Of a DNA stretch of 64,000 nucleotides, positions 44,928 to 53,824 are shown piece after piece (position 1 is the stretch's first letter; each line of letters begins with the position of its first letter). Origin of the DNA: DASXUX01 sp036504595 (GTDB taxonomy: Bacteria > Planctomycetota > SZUA-567 > H5-PLA8); contig DASXUX010000040.1 of assembly GCA_036504595.1 (NCBI GenBank), positions 162,938-226,937 of the forward strand, written 5' to 3'. The notes under the pieces were generated by a model, which saw only the letters and a program-made list of their open reading frames with translations, made no database searches and was not told the origin of the DNA. The position numbers were made by a program, and so were the translations under genes.

Positions 44928-47900
44928 ATGGAACTGATCATTACGCTGGTCGTTTTGAGCATCGTTGGCATCTTCATCCTGGGCTTGATTACGGCCTGCC
45001 GCCTGCTGGTGCAGGCTCTTCGTGGCGCGGAGCCCGAACCGTACCGCGCACCTCCGCCGCCGCCGCCGCCGGTGCATCGGACGTCGTCGCGGCAGGAAAC
45101 CTTGCAGCAGCTTGAGCGCGAAGTGAACGCGGCCTTCTACAACGGCCAGATCAGCAAAGAGACGTACCGCGACATGCGCGCGTTTCTGGAACACGAACGC
45201 GCAAGCTTGGGCTACGCGCCGGCGCAGAAGCCAGCGCGCTCTGCGACGTCTTCGCCGCCGCGCGTTTTTCCTGCTCGCACGCACGAGATTGGCGCCGAAA
45301 AGCAGGCGCCAATCACGAGCGTGCCACCCGCTGCGCCCGAACCAGATCCGCTCACCCGGAAGATCGATGACCAGGTCACTGCCGCCGCCAATCGACTCCT
45401 CGACGAAATGGCCGGCGCTCCCAAGATGGACGCCGCGAAGGCTCCCGAGAGCCCGCACGCGGAACCGGGTTTCAAGCCCGAGCGCGTTCGCGCAGCCATG
45501 GCGCGGCTGCAAGCAGATTCGGCAGCGCCAACTCCACCGGTGGCCGAAGAGAAGCCGGCGGCCGCTGCAGAGAGTCTGGAGGCTGTGCTCGGCGTTGCTC
45601 ACACAGCCGCGCAGGTGGTGCCGGCCTCCGTGCCGGCCGGCAGGGACGCCGGCCCCACCCCGGCCGGCAGGGACGCCGGCACCACCCCGGCCCTCGCCTC
45701 TGGTGCCCCCAGAGGTGAGGGTAAAGCTGCTGCGCCGGCACGGCCCGTTGCGCCAGCGCCTGTTGAGCCCAGGAAGTCGCTCGCGGAACGGCTTTTTACG
45801 CCGGAGAACGCGCGCATTTTCCTGGGCTTGGGAATCTTCTTCATCTTCATCTCCAGCGTGGCGCTGGTGCGCACGAAGATGTGGGATGATGCGTCGCCGC
45901 AGCTTCGCATGACGCTGTTGCTGGCCGGGACCGGCGTGTGCAGCGCTCTGGGTTTTGTGCTGCGGCGCTGGACGTCGTTGCGCGTCACGGCGCTGGGTTT
46001 CCTGATTCTGGGCCAGCTCGCGCTGATGCTGGACACGTACGCCGCGCTGATTCGTCCGGCGGGGCAGAGCCTTTACCCGTACTCTCCCGAATCGTTGTGG
46101 ACGATTGCTTTCGTCACGTTCACCGCGCTGTCACTGTTCCAAGCGCGCATGCTGAAGGAGCCCCTGTTCGACGCATTCACCTTCTTCGGCGGACTGACGT
46201 CCTGGGGTATCGCTGTTGTGTGGGCCGGCGTTGATCCGCTGCTTGTTCCCGCAGCGTTTGTGCCCGCGGCGTTTCTTTGCGCCGGCCTTTCTCGCTGGCT
46301 CACCCTGTGGCACGGGCAGCCTCTGTTAGCTGTTGGCTGCCCGTGTAAGGACGCTTCAATGCTGCAACGCTGGAGTTTGCCGTGGTGGCTCGACGCCGGC
46401 TGGCAGATCGGATCGCGACTGCTCGCCATCGTTCTGCCGATCGTCATAATCGCCGCCGGAAATAAAGTTGGTGACCAATATTGGTACCACGCGGGCGCGA
46501 TCGCCGCGATCGCCATCGGTCTTCTGGCCAGCGCGCGCCGCAGTGGCCGGCCGGACGGCGCGTACGTCGGTTGCCTGCAGTTGCTTTCGATTGCGCCGCT
46601 GGCCGCATACGTGTTCGGCTGGAGCCACGCCGCGTGGTCGGCGGTCTTTGCAGTGCCCGGCGCCGTTTTGGTGCTCGGAGCGGCTCTGGGCTCGTGGCTG
46701 ATAGTTCGCAGCCAAGAGCCAAGAGCCAAGAGCCACGAGCAAAGCGCCAGCAGCGCTGGGCTGCTTGGCCCCATCTTCCACTGCGGAATGGGCTCAGCAC
46801 TCATTGGCGTCGCTGCAGCCGTGATTCTGCGGCTGAGCGGGCAGATTGCCGCGCCGCTGGCCTGGTCCGCGGCGGCGGGGTTGGTCGCGGCACTGGTCGT
46901 CACGCTGAAGGAAGACGTGCTGTGGGGGCCGTGGCTGGCTACGATCTGCGCGACGTTGCTGATGGTTCTGGGCTTCGACCTATCGCATCAGACAAGCGCC
47001 TGCTGGCCATTTGGCGCGTTGCTCCTGGCGCTGGTCTCTCACGCCGGCTGGTCGCTGCGGCGAGATACTTCCAGCGGCGAGCAAGGCGCGGTCTCGGCGG
47101 ACACACTGGCGGTTGCGGCTGGCATTCACCTGGCGTTCATTACGCCGTGGCTCGCCGGCGCCGTTGTGCCGGGCACCGTTGCGGCCGGGTGGGGCATGCT
47201 GGCCGCGTACGCGCTCGCGACCGCGCTTTGGACGAAGCAGGACCTTCGCCTGGGGCTGGGCACGGCGCTGCTTTCACCGGCGCTGGCGTTCGCCTTTTAT
47301 CACTTCGGCTACAGCTTTACGGCGCCGGCGCCTTGGCTGGCGGTGCTGGCGATGGCGGCAATGAGTTTGGGCTGGTTCTTCGACTCCCGCAGGCAAGCGT
47401 CGGATGCATCCGGCGTGCATCTGCCGGAACGCGCGGCGCTTCAGGCAGTCCTGATGGGCGCGGGGCCGATCATCCTTCACGGGACGGTTCTGGCCTTCTG
47501 GCACTGGGTGCAACTCGGAGCATCCGGCAGCTTGGCGGCGATGCTGCTTCTTGCATTGGCGGTCGCTGAGGTCGCGTTCGTCCTGCGCGGCCCCCTCACC
47601 CCTAACCCCTCTCCCGCCGGCACGGAGGCCGGCGCCACTGGGAGAGGGGAACCGGGGGCCACTGACGATCCGACGCAGTGGAAACTGGCGGATCTCGTGG
47701 AGATTTTCTCAACGTTGCTGCTGGCCGGCGGCGGATATTGCGTTGCCGCGCAGTACAAGATTGGGCTGAACCGGCCGGAACTCGCGGCGGTGCTTGCAGT
47801 GGGCATCGTCGTGATCGCGTACGCCGAGCAGGCTCTTGGCTCTTGGCTCTTAGCTCTTGGAAGAAAAGCTCCTAGCGTGGAGCAGCTTCCGTTCCGCATC

Positions 47901-50900
47901 GCAGGCGGCGCCGTGGCTTTATTGTTGACCGGCGTCGCGTTTGTCGGGTTGCTCGGCGCGTTTGGATGGGTGTCTACCGCCAGCCAGTTGATCACGTGCG
48001 CGTGGGCGAGCGCACTGCTGCCACTGTGGCTGGGGCTTGGCAGACCGCTGCCGTGGATGCGGCAGGCCGAAACACAGGGGCACGATTCGGCGACTGTCAT
48101 GGAAAGCGCGTTCGGAATCATCCTGGCGTTGTTGCTATCGGCGACTGCGGCCGGGCACGCTTTGTGGGAACAGTTCTGGTTGTTTGATTGCCCGGCGCGC
48201 GGCGCGTGCGCGCTATTCTTCGGCGTAACGCTTGCCGTTTCGCTCGCGGTCAGTGTGTGGCTGAAGCGCGGCTTCGGGCCGGTGAGCGGAATGCTGGCGC
48301 TGCTGGGGCTGGCTGGATGCGCGTACGGGCAGTGGCATTTGCCGTCTGAAAGCTTCGGGCTGTGCTGTGCGGTGCTGGCGTGGCTGGCGGCGGGGGTGAG
48401 CAGGCTGGCGGCGCGCGGGAACCTCTCCCCCGGCCCCTCCCCGATGCGGGGAGGGGAGAACAGCAGCGGGCAGGATGCCCGCGGTACGAATTGCGGCGTC
48501 GCCGCAAACCTAACCCCCCAGATCCCTTCCCTCGGAGGGAAGGGGGAGAACGGCAGTGTTCTGGCGATGCTGAAGCTGTCGGCGGCAGGAGTGGCTGCGT
48601 TGGGCGCTGTCTTCCTGATCGCCGGACTGGCGCTCTGGCCGCGCGGCGGCGTGCACATGTATGCCGTATTCGCGTGGGCGGCTCTGGCGGCGTTGGGGGA
48701 GTACAAATTCAGAAAAGACGATGCCGGCGGCTATGGGCTGGCGGCGATGGTCTTCCTCAGCGCGATGGTGCTCCACATTCTGCGTTGGTGCGGGCTGGCG
48801 TTCGAACGGCCGGAGACGGCGCTGATCCTGGCCGCCGCGGTGGTGCTGATCGAGTACCTTGAGCAAGGGGTTTTGGGCTCTTGGCTCTTAGCTCTTAGCT
48901 CTTGGCCCGCAAGCGGCTCGCGGACGGACAAGGGCGACGAGCCGGCACGGAGGCCGGCACCACCGCGCCCGTTCCGCTCGGCGGCCGGAATCGTCGCGGT
49001 GGGGCTGAGCGGTCTTGCGTATGTCGAGTTGCTCGGCGTATTCGGCGGGTTGCCGACGATTAGCCGGTTCATCACCTGTGGATGGATTGCGGCGCTGCTG
49101 CCGCTGTGGCTGGGACTGGGCCGGCCGCTGAGCCTAACCCCCCAGCCCCCTTCCCTCGGAGGGAAGGGGGAGACAGACGATCTCGCGGGCGTCGAGAAGG
49201 CGTTCGGCATTGTCATCGCGATTCTGCTGGCGGGAACCGTCGCGGGCCGGGCGCTGTGGGAACAGTTCTGGCTTCCGGTTTGTCCGACGCGCGACGTGTG
49301 CGCGCTGTTCTTTGGCGTGAGTTTGCTCGTGTCTCTGCTGGGCGGCGTGTGGCTGCGGCGCGGCTTTGGGCCGGTCACGGGAATGCTCGCGCTGCTCGGG
49401 CTGATCGGATGTGCGTACGGGCAGTGGAACTTGCCGCCCGAGAGCTTCGGCCTGTGCTGCATCGTGCTGGCGTGCGCTGCGGCGGGGCTGAATTTTCTAT
49501 CAAGCAAATCACAGGCGTTCGCGAGCGGCCCAGTGCCGGGAATGCTCAGCCTTTCGGCCACCGGTGTCGCGACGCTCGGCGTGTTGTTCCTGCTGGTGGG
49601 ATTGGTGCTCTGGCCGGCGGGATCTGAGCACCGGTACGCGGTGATCGCGTGGGCGGCGCTGGCAGCCTTGGCGGGAATGGCGGATCGGAAGACCGGTCGC
49701 AAGGGCTTGGCGCTCGCCTCGATGCTGTGCGTCACGGCCACTGTGTTGCACGCGCTGCGCTGGTCGGGGATGGAGTTCAATTGCTTCGGTCCGGCGCTGG
49801 GCGTTCTGGCGCTGCTGCAATTGGCGCTGGCGGTGGTCACGTTCGAGATGCAGCGCGCGTCGGCGGAACGAGAGGAAGAGCCGGAGGCAGGGCAGGAGGA
49901 ACAGCAGGAGGCAGGAGGCGGGAGGCAGGAGGCAGGAGGCACGGCACGAAGCGCACGGAGCGGCGCGCTGGACGCGGTGGCAAGGATTGTTGCTACTCAC
50001 GATGGACGCGTTGCCGGAGCGATCGTCAGCGCGAGCTTAAGCTTGGTCGTCGGCGTCGTTGGGATGGTGTTTCATCAGCACGCGTGGCTGTGGTGCGCGA
50101 CGCTGGCCGAGAATGCAATTTTGCTCGCCGCGCTGGTTGTCGTGCGGCTGCGCGCGAACGCGCCGGGCGAAGCGCAATCCAGCGGCGCGGTGGTTTATGC
50201 GAAGCGCGCGCCGACGTTCTTGCTGGAGATTGCCTCCTGGGCGTTTTTGGCTCTGGCGGTCGGCGCGGCGTGCAGTGAGCACGCGGCGAACATTCCGCTT
50301 TCGGGCGCGGCATGGATTTTCGTCGCGGCGATTTTCCTCGCCATCGGCATGGTTGCGGAATCGATTGTCGGAGCGCTCACGCCGCACGATCCCGACTGCA
50401 AACCGTACCTGGCTTCGCGGCATGTGGCGGCGTTGGTGTTGACGGGCTTCGGGCTGTGCCGGGCGTTCGTGGAAGCGGATGTAGCTCACCACGGCGGAAT
50501 GGAAATTCTGTGGCGCGCGATTTTCAGCGCGGCGGCTCTGGCGGTTTACGGCAGCATGGCGAACTGCTGCGTGGACCGCAAGATTGCCGAGGCGGTGCGA
50601 AAGATTTCGGCATTCGTCGCGTATGTCGTGCTGATTCCGGCGGGATACCTGTGCTTCCTGGCGGCGCACGCAACGGGAAGCTCCTACGGCGCTCTGTACT
50701 TCCTGGCGTTGGCGCCGGTGTTGATCGGCATCGCGTATGCGTTCAAGCGCGAGGAGAGCCAGTGCTCATATACGCTGCTGGGTGCGGGCGTCGTGAACGC
50801 GGGCGCGCTGGTGCTCAGTTACGCCGGCAATCGCGCGTTCCTGGCGGCGGTGCCGTGCGCCACGCTGGCGGCCATCGTGGCGCAATTTGTGCTGCTCCAT

Positions 50901-51884
50901 TTCTGGCAGCCGCTACGAGCGAAAACGGCCGGGTTCAGCGTCGGCGCGAGCCTGGCGTTTGTGGCGGCGGCGTTCTACGGCGTGCGAGCGCTGGCGGGCG
51001 TCCCGGCGTGGGGCGTGGCGGAGCCATGGGTGTGGGAGATGCCGCTGATGGCGGCGCTGGGGCTGCTGATGACGAGCGCCGGCGGAGTGTTCATCAAGGG
51101 GAGTGCGAATTCGGAGATCAAGCCTGCGGCGAGCGCCGTTGTGGCTCACACGGGAGCCTGCGTGAACGTGCTCGCGCTGATCGTGACCGTAGGCCAGTGT
51201 CTCTTCTACGGCAGTATCGCGGGGTACCTGGAGAGAACCAACACGGCGCGCCTGGATGGACTGATCGTGTGCTTGCTGCTCTTTTCGGCGAACGCTTTCG
51301 CGGCCGGACGCTGGCTGGGGTTCGGGGCTTCGCGCTTCGTATCCCCGGCGGCGCTGATTGCCGCATATTCGATCGAAGTATGGAAACTCAGTCCAACATG
51401 GTGGGAGTGGTATACGGCTCCGATCGCGCTCTTCCTCTTTGCCTGGGCCTGGCAGAATGCTCGGCGCAAAGTGGACGGCGAGCAACTGACGGCGCAGCGC
51501 AACGAAGTTTCGACGGCGCTCACGGCGGCCAGCGTGCTGGGGCTGGCGCCGTCCTTTATCCAGGGGCTGCCGGACACGACGGTGGGGCTGCAGCATGCGC
51601 TGCTGCTGCTGGGCCTGGGGTTGGCGGTCGTCTTCGGTGCGATGCTGGCGCGGCGGCGCATTCCGCTGCTGGCGGGCAGCAGCGCGGTGATTGCGGGGAT
51701 GCTGTGCAAGGCGGTGCAGTGGGCGCATCACAAGGAGATCACGCTTCCGGTGCTGGGGATTCTGCTGGGCTGTGGCGTGCTGGCTCTGGGGATGCTGTTT
51801 GAATCGCGCGTGAACAAGGCGTTCAAGCAAGCCGTCGATCGGGCGAAGGCGGAGGCGAAGATGTTTTGGATGAAGTGGGAGTGA
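44928..51884 (+). CDS. Giant DUF2339-like multipass membrane protein
   Basis: 2318 residues. A single N-terminal helix (1-24), a Pro/Ala-rich cytoplasmic linker (about 30-290), then dozens of membrane helices to the C-terminus. This layout (helix, linker, long helix array) fits DUF2339 membrane proteins, which as I recall are usually well under half this length. Residues from about 950 to 1635 contain a tandem duplication of about 345 residues; diagnostic pairs are ACALFFGVTLAVSLAVSVWL/VCALFFGVSLLVSLLGGVWL and GCAYGQWHLPSESFGLCC/GCAYGQWNLPPESFGLCC. At least nine word elements are translated in frame, all in loops. Function unknown; possibly envelope biogenesis. Start has GGAGGGG. Confidence 0.85.
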   Translation: MELIITLVVLSIVGIFILGLITACRLLVQALRGAEPEPYRAPPPPPPPVHRTSSRQETLQQLEREVNAAFYNGQISKETYRDMRAFLEHERASLGYAPAQKPARSATSSPPRVFPARTHEIGAEKQAPITSVPPAAPEPDPLTRKIDDQVTAAANRLLDEMAGAPKMDAAKAPESPHAEPGFKPERVRAAMARLQADSAAPTPPVAEEKPAAAAESLEAVLGVAHTAAQVVPASVPAGRDAGPTPAGRDAGTTPALASGAPRGEGKAAAPARPVAPAPVEPRKSLAERLFTPENARIFLGLGIFFIFISSVALVRTKMWDDASPQLRMTLLLAGTGVCSALGFVLRRWTSLRVTALGFLILGQLALMLDTYAALIRPAGQSLYPYSPESLWTIAFVTFTALSLFQARMLKEPLFDAFTFFGGLTSWGIAVVWAGVDPLLVPAAFVPAAFLCAGLSRWLTLWHGQPLLAVGCPCKDASMLQRWSLPWWLDAGWQIGSRLLAIVLPIVIIAAGNKVGDQYWYHAGAIAAIAIGLLASARRSGRPDGAYVGCLQLLSIAPLAAYVFGWSHAAWSAVFAVPGAVLVLGAALGSWLIVRSQEPRAKSHEQSASSAGLLGPIFHCGMGSALIGVAAAVILRLSGQIAAPLAWSAAAGLVAALVVTLKEDVLWGPWLATICATLLMVLGFDLSHQTSACWPFGALLLALVSHAGWSLRRDTSSGEQGAVSADTLAVAAGIHLAFITPWLAGAVVPGTVAAGWGMLAAYALATALWTKQDLRLGLGTALLSPALAFAFYHFGYSFTAPAPWLAVLAMAAMSLGWFFDSRRQASDASGVHLPERAALQAVLMGAGPIILHGTVLAFWHWVQLGASGSLAAMLLLALAVAEVAFVLRGPLTPNPSPAGTEAGATGRGEPGATDDPTQWKLADLVEIFSTLLLAGGGYCVAAQYKIGLNRPELAAVLAVGIVVIAYAEQALGSWLLALGRKAPSVEQLPFRIAGGAVALLLTGVAFVGLLGAFGWVSTASQLITCAWASALLPLWLGLGRPLPWMRQAETQGHDSATVMESAFGIILALLLSATAAGHALWEQFWLFDCPARGACALFFGVTLAVSLAVSVWLKRGFGPVSGMLALLGLAGCAYGQWHLPSESFGLCCAVLAWLAAGVSRLAARGNLSPGPSPMRGGENSSGQDARGTNCGVAANLTPQIPSLGGKGENGSVLAMLKLSAAGVAALGAVFLIAGLALWPRGGVHMYAVFAWAALAALGEYKFRKDDAGGYGLAAMVFLSAMVLHILRWCGLAFERPETALILAAAVVLIEYLEQGVLGSWLLALSSWPASGSRTDKGDEPARRPAPPRPFRSAAGIVAVGLSGLAYVELLGVFGGLPTISRFITCGWIAALLPLWLGLGRPLSLTPQPPSLGGKGETDDLAGVEKAFGIVIAILLAGTVAGRALWEQFWLPVCPTRDVCALFFGVSLLVSLLGGVWLRRGFGPVTGMLALLGLIGCAYGQWNLPPESFGLCCIVLACAAAGLNFLSSKSQAFASGPVPGMLSLSATGVATLGVLFLLVGLVLWPAGSEHRYAVIAWAALAALAGMADRKTGRKGLALASMLCVTATVLHALRWSGMEFNCFGPALGVLALLQLALAVVTFEMQRASAEREEEPEAGQEEQQEAGGGRQEAGGTARSARSGALDAVARIVATHDGRVAGAIVSASLSLVVGVVGMVFHQHAWLWCATLAENAILLAALVVVRLRANAPGEAQSSGAVVYAKRAPTFLLEIASWAFLALAVGAACSEHAANIPLSGAAWIFVAAIFLAIGMVAESIVGALTPHDPDCKPYLASRHVAALVLTGFGLCRAFVEADVAHHGGMEILWRAIFSAAALAVYGSMANCCVDRKIAEAVRKISAFVAYVVLIPAGYLCFLAAHATGSSYGALYFLALAPVLIGIAYAFKREESQCSYTLLGAGVVNAGALVLSYAGNRAFLAAVPCATLAAIVAQFVLLHFWQPLRAKTAGFSVGASLAFVAAAFYGVRALAGVPAWGVAEPWVWEMPLMAALGLLMTSAGGVFIKGSANSEIKPAASAVVAHTGACVNVLALIVTVGQCLFYGSIAGYLERTNTARLDGLIVCLLLFSANAFAAGRWLGFGASRFVSPAALIAAYSIEVWKLSPTWWEWYTAPIALFLFAWAWQNARRKVDGEQLTAQRNEVSTALTAASVLGLAPSFIQGLPDTTVGLQHALLLLGLGLAVVFGAMLARRRIPLLAGSSAVIAGMLCKAVQWAHHKEITLPVLGILLGCGVLALGMLFESRVNKAFKQAVDRAKAEAKMFWMKWE
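45614..45722. repeat. GCCGGC-type units in the DUF2339 linker
   Basis: Three GCCGGC units (GCCTCCGTGCCGGC, GCAGGGACGCCGGC twice) followed by CCTCTGGTGCCCCCAGAGG. Encodes PASVPAGRDAGPTPAGRDAG. Confidence 0.85.
46307..46345. repeat. TGGCACGGGCAGCC hairpin in frame
   Basis: GTGGCACGGGCAGCC pairs with GGCTGCCCGTG around CTCTGTTAGCTGTT. Same family as the intergenic copies at 29005 and 38519. Confidence 0.85.
46681..46745. repeat. AGCCAAGAGCC word hairpin in frame
   Basis: GGGCTCGTGGCTG pairs with CAGCCAAGAGCCAAGAGCC. The inverse words (GGCTCTTGGCTCTTAG) occur at 47831 and 48876. Confidence 0.75.
47589..47660. repeat. Element within an element
   Basis: Outer: GGCCCCCTCACCCCTAACCC to CTCCC (47589-47615) and GGGAGAGGGGAACCGGGGG (47640-47660). 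Inner: a 24-nt GCCGGCACGGAGGCCGGC unit (47616-47639) in the loop. The uninterrupted relative is at 39043-39093. Confidence 0.88.
47831..47862. repeat. GGCTCTTGGCTCTT word, duplication unit 1
   Basis: GGCTCTTGGCTCTTAGCTCT, translated as LGSWLLALG. Present at the matching position of unit 2 (48876), so it predates the duplication. Confidence 0.8.
48417..48556. repeat. Three different elements in series, unit 1 only
   Basis: 48417-48464: the CCCCTCCCC/GGGGAGGGG element nearly identical to 10909-10957. 48467-48488: GCGGGCAGGATGCCCGCGG with TACG. 48508-48556: CTAACCCCCCAG and CCCTTCCCTCGGAGGGAAGG. Unit 2 has only a short linker here. Confidence 0.88.
48876..48965. repeat. GGCTCTTGG word followed by a GCCGGC unit, unit 2
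   Basis: 48876-48907 matches the unit 1 word at 47831. The GCCGGCACGGAGGCCGGC unit (48940-48958) is absent from unit 1, so it came later. Confidence 0.82.
49132..49174. repeat. CTAACCCCCCAG element, unit 2 only
   Basis: CTAACCCCCCAGCCCCCTTC then CCTCGGAGGGAAGGGGGAGA, near-identical to 48508-48556 but at a different position within the duplicated unit. Confidence 0.88.
49879..49943. repeat. GGCAGGA word array in frame
   Basis: Degenerate tandem of GGAGGCAGGAGGCGGGAGG; encodes EAGQEEQQEAGGGRQEAGG in a loop. Same word as 26750. Confidence 0.8.
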
Positions 51885-51887
51885 CGG

Positions 51888-51925
51888 ACAGTTGTCCGTT
51901 GTCCGTTGTCCGTTGTCAGTGGTTT
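51888..51925. repeat. GTCCGTT word array
   Basis: ACGGACAGTTGTCCGTTGTC and repeats of TTGTCCG. It follows the DUF2339 stop codon directly. Same word as 25692. Confidence 0.8.
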
Positions 51926-51944
51926 CTCAACAGTGGTCAATGAT

Positions 51945-52376
51945 ATGAGACGACAAAACTCTGTACGCCGCGATCCGCTGGCAAAACGCATTCTGAACGG
52001 CGCGATGTATCTTTTGTTTGACGCCATATTCAACCCATACCTGGGGCTTAAAATTGTTTCAGGGATTCTGGGCGCCGATCTGCTTTTGACAATAGTTCTC
52101 TGGCGCGCGCTAGACGTCAGCGACGTGCCATGGTGGGGCGGGTACATTGTCTTGTGCGCCTCGCACCTGCTGGTCGGGTTGGCGCTTCTGTTGTTTGCGG
52201 TTCACTGCCTTGGCTCGTACTCCAACTTCATTTTTGGTGGGCAATCACCGCGATCGAGCTGGATTTTTAGCGGGTGCATCATCGGGATGTTGCTACTGGC
52301 CTCCATTTCTCTGCTCGTTATCTACATCAGCATTCTGACCGTGGGCGCGCCGGATTGGCTGATGAAGCTGTTGTAG
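51945..52376 (+). CDS. Small multipass membrane protein, unknown
   Basis: 143 residues from the ATG at 51945; the frame opens earlier, but those codons are the GTCCGTT word array. Three hydrophobic segments (about 36-60, 67-93 and 113-138; LHLLVGLALLLFAVHCLG-like and GMLLLASISLLVIYISIL) suggest three membrane helices. Basic N-terminus (RRQNSVRRDPLAKR). No strong ribosome binding site. No family recognised. Confidence 0.65.
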   Translation: MRRQNSVRRDPLAKRILNGAMYLLFDAIFNPYLGLKIVSGILGADLLLTIVLWRALDVSDVPWWGGYIVLCASHLLVGLALLLFAVHCLGSYSNFIFGGQSPRSSWIFSGCIIGMLLLASISLLVIYISILTVGAPDWLMKLL

Positions 52377-52423
52377 GGAACATGCGATCGTTGTGGTCAT
52401 AGTATTGACACGAGGGACGGCCT

Positions 52424-52624
52424 ATGCTCCGCAAAGACATCTGCAAGGATTGTTGCAGCAGAACGTGTGGGCCGGAGATTGGCGCGGCTTTCGAGATGCT
52501 CTGGACCGAACGCGGGCAGTGCCTGTGTTACTGTGCGCGCGGCTGTTTGCAGCGGGTTTCAGACCGGCCGCCGCCGGATTGCGAGCACAGGAACGATTTT
52601 GTTGGGCTGCAGAGGGCGGGGTAG
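52424..52624 (+). CDS. Small cysteine-rich protein, possible metal binder
   Basis: 66 residues; GAGGGA lies about 6 nt before the ATG. Cysteines at 7, 10, 11, 15, 33, 35, 37, 41 and 53 with His55 form two clusters (CKDCCSRTC and CLCYCARGC) plus CEH. The spacing looks like a zinc or iron-sulfur site. I do not recognise the family, and it could be a chance frame, but the cysteine pattern and ribosome binding site favour a real gene. Confidence 0.5.
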   Translation: MLRKDICKDCCSRTCGPEIGAAFEMLWTERGQCLCYCARGCLQRVSDRPPPDCEHRNDFVGLQRAG

Positions 52625-52649
52625 GGCGCGCGAGGCCCCATCACTCCGT

Positions 52650-52811
52650 CCGAATGATGAATGATGAATGCGGAATGATGAATATGGCTGCAACGGCGCA
52701 AGAGGCCGCGCCACAGACCTAATTCTGCATTCCTCATTCCTCATTCATCATTCATCATTCCTTCGAGTTTCAAAAATCTCTTCCAAAAAGCACAAGCTCC
52801 AAGCACGAAGC
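52650..52811. repeat. Long GATGAAT element, copy 2
   Basis: GAATGATGAATGATGAATG, ATGAATATGGCTGCAACGGC, CATTCCTCATTCCTCATTC, then a tail with TTTCAAAAATC and CCAAAAAGCA, as in 35514-35665. Both copies end at the stop codon side of a minus-strand gene at a convergent junction. Confidence 0.88.
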
Positions 52812-52812
52812 A

Positions 52813-53643
52813 CTACTGCTTACTGAACTCAGGTTGTTTCCCCAGCCAGTCGCGCCATTTGTTGATATTGCGGCCGAAGTCCTGGCCGCTGAGGGCTTTC
52901 AGGCTGGTGGCGGCGGGGACGACGATGGTGCCTTGGACGGATTGAATATCCAGGCCGGGGAGTTCGATGGGCAGGTTGATGCCGTTGCCGGTGATATTGA
53001 CGTTGCTCATGACGGGCGAACCGGCGGACGCGGCGTAAACTTCCAGCGAGACATACGCCAGCAGCGCCTGGACGCAGCGCCGGTCGCCGATGTCGCGCAT
53101 CGCGGCGACGGCGGCTGTTCGTTTGGACTCATCGAAGCCGGTCGTTTCGTCGTACGCGTTGCGCCAGTACTTCACCAGTTCGGCGGCGACGGCGGCGTCT
53201 TTGCGATCGCGGATCAGGTTGATCGCGGCGCTACGGATTTCGGGCACGGGTTCGGCCAGCGCGGAATTTGCCAGCGCTTTGGCGGTCACGGATGGGTCAG
53301 GCTGTGTCAGCGCGAGGGCTTTCAGCGCGCCTCGACGCAACGCAGGTTCATGGCGGTTCCAGTCCAGCAGAGCGCCGAGGGCTTTGCCGGAGCGCTGCCG
53401 GTCGGATCGAAGCGCTTCGGCGATGGCGGACTCCTCTTTGCTTGAATCTTCAGAAGCGATAGCGCCGAGGCGTGCGGCGGCGGCTTCGATGGCCGTCTGA
53501 AAGTCTTTGGCGGGCGCGCCGGTGCGGAGCGTTTCGAGCCAGGGAGCGGTCTGGCGCGTGGCGATGACGAGGGTGTCGGTGGGTTGGGCGGCGACGGCGG
53601 CGAGTGATAGAAACAGGGTTAATGCAGACAAGAAAGGTTTCAT
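52813..53643 (-). CDS. Secreted HEAT-repeat protein
   Basis: 276 residues from the ATG at 53643 (GAGGAG 6 nt upstream). Signal peptide MKPFLSALTLFLSLAAVAA. Residues about 40-200 hold HEAT-type helix pairs (RRGALKALALTQPDPSVTAK, VPEIRSAAINLIRDRKDAAV). The last 70 residues are beta-rich. Likely periplasmic. Divergent from the sulfatase gene; a functional link is possible but not shown. Confidence 0.82.
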   Translation of the reverse strand: MKPFLSALTLFLSLAAVAAQPTDTLVIATRQTAPWLETLRTGAPAKDFQTAIEAAAARLGAIASEDSSKEESAIAEALRSDRQRSGKALGALLDWNRHEPALRRGALKALALTQPDPSVTAKALANSALAEPVPEIRSAAINLIRDRKDAAVAAELVKYWRNAYDETTGFDESKRTAAVAAMRDIGDRRCVQALLAYVSLEVYAASAGSPVMSNVNITGNGINLPIELPGLDIQSVQGTIVVPAATSLKALSGQDFGRNINKWRDWLGKQPEFSKQ

Positions 53644-53824
53644 GGCGTGCTCCTCTGTCGGGCAGTAGACGGAGAAGTTGGGCGGTTGCTGCGGAAATCG
53701 CGCGGGAAGCTTCAACGCAGAGACGCTGAGAGCGCGGAGGGCGCAGAGATACGGATTTGGGGTGAAACTTGTCTCGTCGGGAAATGCGAATAGCATCGGC
53801 ACAATGGTTTCTGGAGGGGATCGC

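Larger units (their letters stand above)
47774..49830 (+). repeat. Internal tandem gene duplication, two units of about 1.04 kb
   Basis: Unit 1 runs from about 47774 (NRPELAAVLAVGIVV) to 48811, unit 2 from about 48812 (ERPETALILAAAVVL) to about 49830. The translated units align along their length, with clear matches such as GLGRPL, GRALWEQFWLPVCP/GHALWEQFWLFDCP and YAVIAWAALAALA/YAVFAWAALAALG. Differences are concentrated in word elements. Confidence 0.88.
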
